Of a stretch of DNA of 10,444 bases, positions 7,164-10,444 are shown piece by piece (the stretch's first letter is position 1; each line of letters opens with the position of its first letter). The notes under the pieces are model-generated. The model was given only the letters and a program-made list of their open reading frames with translations. It had not been told where the DNA came from and searched no databases. This stretch comes from Phoronis ovalis. Its lineage: Eukaryota; Phoronida; Phoronidae. A program made the translations under genes and the position numbers. The stretch is taken from the NCBI GenBank assembly GCA_028565635.1, contig JAOXYB010063624.1, positions 1-10,444 of the forward strand, in the 5' to 3' direction.

Positions 7164-8482
7164 TCAATCGTCATCAGACAAATTTTCATACCTAGGATGG
7201 ACTGTTGAGCTTTCAATTTGCCCACCAGAAGATGCTACTGCATCATTAGACTGCCCTGATGATGTATTAGATCTTGAAGGTAAACTGGAGAAAGGAAAAT
7301 TACCATTATATGAAGAGCTAACAACCTGTGAGGCTGGAACTGAACTAGGATTTGGAGCTGACGTTACTTGAGACTGTGCTCTATCATGTTCTGATGATGC
7401 CGGGACTGCCGTGTTATCACTGTCCGTTGAATCATCAATAAACTTTGGCGTTGCTTCATGATCTTGTGAATTATCAATATTTCCCGATTCATCTATGTAC
7501 ATGGTGTCGGAAATGGAACTAGCAGGTGACAAATTCGACTCGTCTTCATTAATGCCAAGTCCTTGACCAGCAACAACATTCTGCGAATCGTCATCATCCA
7601 TATCCATACTCTGTTCTGGCATTGGTCTGCTCTTGCAATCACTACTCTGACTTGGTTCAATAGATGACTCTTCAATAGACCTAGGCTGGTATGACGAAAC
7701 AGAATTATCTGGCCTTTCTGATGTATCCACTGAAGAAACGTTTTCATTGTTTTCGGAATCGACTGAACTTTGTACAGTGGACATGTACTTATCATCTGAG
7801 CTTTGTGCTGCTGGTGTTGCATCTTGATGAGGGCTAGTACTTTCTGATACTGATGGACTTTGAGTGTGTGATCCATCTTTTTTAGAAGAATCCGTACTTC
7901 GCACTACCATCTGAGAACTAGAAGGTGATCCCGCAGAGCTCTTTCCACTTGATGAAGTATGCAAATGGTCGACTGAACTGACGGACTGATGTAAACTCTC
8001 CATTGGAGAGTAACGTTTTAATCCTGATCTCGGTGACAAATATTTTACAGAACTACTCTCTGAATCAGGATGTGTATGACTAACAGGGGAATCGTCTCGG
8101 AATTCATAGATATCTGCAGCTTTACTTTTCTTTGAACTTGCAACAGAACTGCTAGTTGCACTTGATAAAAACATTGCAGGTCTTTCGCTTTGAGATACAC
8201 TACCAGAAGATGCAGGAGATCGTGAATCAGTTGACTGGGAGGCAGAGACAGGTTGTGCTTGTATTGATTGAGTCGGCTGCATGCTTATATCAGATGAAGG
8301 TGTACCAGAGATTGTGTCTTGCGATGAGCTGGTTAAATTAAGCTGGTCAGCTAACATTTCCTCTTGTACTATCTGTCCGATCTTCTGACTAAGATAGGAA
8401 GATGATGACATGCCAGGCTCACAGATTGTATGAATCGATTTGCTCAAAGGGGAATTGCTACTATCTGGCTGATAGCCAGGGG
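7164..8482 (-). CDS. Ser-rich protein gene, terminal exon (residues 98-536)
   Basis: On the - strand the acceptor TTTTTTTGTTACAG is followed by an exon that completes an Ala codon and then reads PGYQPDSSNSPLSKSIH. The open frame continues to TGA at 7166-7164. The TTG at 8447 is an internal Leu, not a start. A 438-codon open exon with no stop in AT-rich DNA is strong evidence of coding. Confidence 0.9.
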
Positions 8483-10197
8483 CTGTAACAAAAAAAGTTT
8501 ACATAAATTAATAGTTAGGTGTAGATTCTGCTCGCACCTATCAACATAAGTTTGACAAATAAATAATATTTTTACGCATTGCATGAATTTCCATAGTACA
8601 AATTATTCAATCATAGATTTTTGAACTGCATTTTTAAACAGTTTAGGATAGCACTAACATCAGATGTCATGTCATGCTCCAGTTTTCTTCTATCTGATTG
8701 GCTCTCAGTGCAATGCTAAAATACAACTTACAAGTGTTATAGCACATGAAACTTGCAAGCATTGAATAGAATTTCAGCATAAATGTTCATGCGATCTTAT
8801 TTCGATTAAGTGAATAGAATTGTTACACTAAATCCTCACCTAAACTTCTTCCCATTAAGCCACTAATAGTTGTCGAGTTACTAGGTAAGTGTTGAGCTCT
8901 TGGCGATCTTGATGCACTAGCTGCCTCATTACTATCAGTTGAACCTGAGCAGAAATAAACAATACATGTTCTTTAACTTATACAGGCGCAATAATACAGG
9001 GTCTACTTTTACATGTGATTTATACATTTCATAACTTGTTTTATTAAACAGAATCATCAATGCTACATATTACTAGAAGTACTAATGATGTGATGCATTG
9101 TTGGTTATAACACTGAATGCTTCAGAAGTTCTTTACATTCTGCACAAGCACTGCCACAATGACCACGAGAATCACTGTGTACAACAGCCTGTCTGAAATT
9201 CTCAAAATGTCTGGCACAAAACTAAGAAATTAATATGGATTAACTGTAACCGAATGTTTACTTATCAAAGTTGCTGCCATAGAATTCTACGTCCTCCGGC
9301 AGTGATTCACACTTCCTACAAAGTCAACCCAAAAGCAGCCTGTAGATTGCTAATGTAAGTAGACTTAAATCAATCTCAGATGGTGCATTATGAACTACCG
9401 TGCTTTACATTTGAGCTGTACTTATCTTATTGTACATTTGACCACATATGAAGCTGATTAGATAAAAAATTGAAGCTGTTATTGCAACGTATAATCTTGA
9501 GAAAAGGCCACCAGTCGGCTATCTTGGAAGTGATTCAGGTCAAAATTATTACTGTACTTGTACCTATATTTACCTGGTATTGAAATCGAAGCTAATCAGA
9601 TAAAAACTGAAGCAGTTATTGCGAAAGGAAGTGTTACGTACAATGAAAAATGTCTTAAGATTCAGATCCAAGTTTGACCATCTTTTCAAGGTCATTCTAA
9701 AATGACACCTAGCCTATTACACCTAGCAGCTTATGGCCTTCTTAGAACCAACTTTGAATCGTCTAGGCAGCACTTCCTCTGCGGCTATAAATGCAATATG
9801 ATGTGCCCTCTAGGAACAAACATGGCCACCAGTAGGCCACATTGGAATGAATCAAGGTAAAAATTATAACCAACCCGCAATTTCACCTGTATTTACCCTG
9901 TAACAATGACACATATGGCTATATGCCCAGACACTGTGTGGGTGGGTATAAAAATGAGTACAAAGTACAACATATAAGCTGATTTCAATGCAAAACTGTC
10001 ATAAAATTACCTGCAGGAGAAATTGGTTCATATCTGCCAAAACGAGGAGACTGGCGTTCAGTGGATGATGACAGAAAATTGCTGTCATCGGTATTTTTTG
10101 GTGGTTCATTACGAGGCATCTTGATTATTTGCCTCTCGTCAGGTAAAATGGAACTTGAAGCCTGGGGTAGGTTATTAGACGTAGCTTGGCCATGTTC
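7164..10197 (-). CDS. Unrecognised Ser-rich disordered protein, three 3' exons, 5'-partial
   Basis: I do not recognise this gene. Exons join on the - strand as 10197-10011, 8944-8840 and 8482-7164; the sum is 1611 nt, or 536 residues plus TGA, open throughout with GT-AG junctions whose phases agree. The chain is rich in Ser, Thr, Gln, Asp and Pro with few hydrophobic residues, so most of it is probably disordered. Better-defined patches are DERQIIKMPRNEPPK in the first exon, SQKIGQIVQEEMLADQL (residues about 129-145, a likely helix), KKSKAADIYEFRDD (about 215-228, a basic patch then an acidic motif), many Ser-Pro sites (RSPR, YLSPR, RYSPM) typical of proline-directed phosphorylation, and an acidic end YENLSDDD. 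This would suit a nuclear regulatory or scaffold protein, but that is inference. The N-terminal part, which may hold the folded domains, lies outside the window. Confidence 0.85.
8483..8839 (-). other. Intron of the Ser-rich gene with no further feature
   Basis: This is an AT-rich 357-bp intron. I looked for C/D boxes on the - strand, given the snoRNA-like copies in the neighbouring gene, and found no box-complete element. Confidence 0.7.
8840..8944 (-). CDS. Ser-rich protein gene, second exon in window (residues 63-98)
   Basis: On the - strand the acceptor is TTTCTGCTCAG and the donor GTGAGG. At 105 nt it is a multiple of three, so skipping it would keep the frame. It encodes STDSNEAASASRSPRAQ, then SNSTTISGLMGRSLA. 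Confidence 0.83.
9450..9905. repeat. Imperfect tandem duplication in the large intron
   Basis: In the 1066-bp intron 8945-10010, a block starting at 9450 recurs at 9588: GAAGCTGATTAGATAAAAA against GAAGCTAATCAGATAAAAA, followed in both by TGAAGC and GTTATTGC. A second shared segment, GGCCACCAGT and about 70 bp after it, starts at 9506 and recurs at 9824. The first unit (about 138 bp) looks like a shorter, internally deleted version of the second (about 318 bp). Identity is moderate, so it is old. The rest of the intron shows nothing I can name. Confidence 0.65.
10011..10197 (-). CDS. Ser-rich protein gene, first exon in window (residues 1-63)
   Basis: On the - strand the acceptor is TTTTTATAG and the donor GTAATT. 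The frame has a stop (TAG) just inside the upstream intron, which supports the exon start. It encodes EHGQATSNNLPQASSS, then DERQIIKMPRNEPPKNTDD and SPRFGRYEPISPAG. The last Gly codon is split G|GT. Confidence 0.83.
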
Positions 10198-10444
10198 CTA
10201 TAAAAATATTACAAGAAACATAATGTTCAGCAGAAGTATTTGTAAAGTTTGATATGTATTTTCCACAATTAGTGTATTAGTTAGAAAACTGTGTACATGT
10301 CCTTCGGTATATTTTTTGTTAACATAGTAAAATTCTATATTCCTGAGGCTACCTTCTAAGGTAAAACAAAACAAGACATTTGTCATGTCTAATGCCCATC
10401 CAATGTGTAGGATATTTTTTTAACATTATTGTTTTTTTACATTA
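10198..10444 (-). other. 3' part of an upstream intron of the Ser-rich gene
   Basis: AT-rich and full of stops in all - strand frames. It ends in the acceptor TTTTTATAG at 10198. No further exon is visible before the window edge. Confidence 0.65.

Noticed and set aside
7093-7371. Open frame of 92 codons on the + strand
   Set aside because: It is antisense to the end of the Ser-rich exon and has no independent protein character.
7493-7876. Open frame of 127 codons on the - strand, overlapping the Ser-rich exon in another frame
   Set aside because: It lies wholly inside the long terminal exon, has no family resemblance, and arises from the repetitive codon use of the Ser-rich frame.
8445-8447. 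TTG as a possible start codon of the Ser-rich frame
   Set aside because: The frame continues upstream to a strong acceptor at 8483-8484, and the spliced upstream exons keep the frame, so this is an internal Leu.
8682-8710. CTGATTGGCTCTCAGTGC as a possible antisense snoRNA-family copy
   Set aside because: Only a few bases match the reversed family core and there are no C or D boxes in the right order.

Overview
The window is nuclear DNA from an animal, most likely an AT-rich invertebrate; the sequence does not allow a closer placement. The evidence is two spliced protein genes with GT-AG introns of about 180-1070 bp, a 3' gene half encoding an animal-type CCT6, intronic C/D-box snoRNA-like elements, and a short inverted-repeat transposon. 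There is no bacterial gene organisation.

Layout. Positions 1-257 are the 3' end of an upstream intron. Positions 258-6126 on the + strand carry the last ten exons (361 residues) of the gene for CCT6/TCP-1 zeta, a subunit of the cytosolic TRiC/CCT chaperonin. About 170 N-terminal residues are encoded upstream of the window. Positions 6127-7163 are the shared 3' region of two convergent genes and hold candidate poly(A) signals on both strands. Positions 7164-10197 on the - strand carry the last three exons (536 residues) of a Ser-rich, mostly disordered protein that I do not recognise. Its 5' part lies beyond the right edge, and 10198-10444 is intron.

The most interesting content is inside the CCT6 introns. 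Six related elements of about 65-85 nt lie in six of the nine complete introns, one per intron, all in the host sense orientation. The better copies have a C box (RTGATGA), an internal C' box (TTGATAA or similar), a terminal D box (CTGA) and, in the best copy, a perfect 5-bp terminal stem. They read as a lineage of intron-encoded C/D snoRNAs. The stretch before the D' box can pair with the conserved 18S rRNA segment targeted by human SNORD32 (U32) and yeast snR40, in the same register. Copies range from box-complete (introns 3, 5 and 7) through slightly altered (intron 6) to decayed (introns 2 and 9), as expected of a family spreading and decaying within one host gene.

Other structure: a 192-bp MITE-like element with long imperfect terminal inverted repeats (intron 9), a 57-nt imperfect hairpin (intron 8), an imperfect tandem duplication in the large intron of the - strand gene, and small simple repeats. 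The two protein genes have no evident functional link; they are convergent neighbours.
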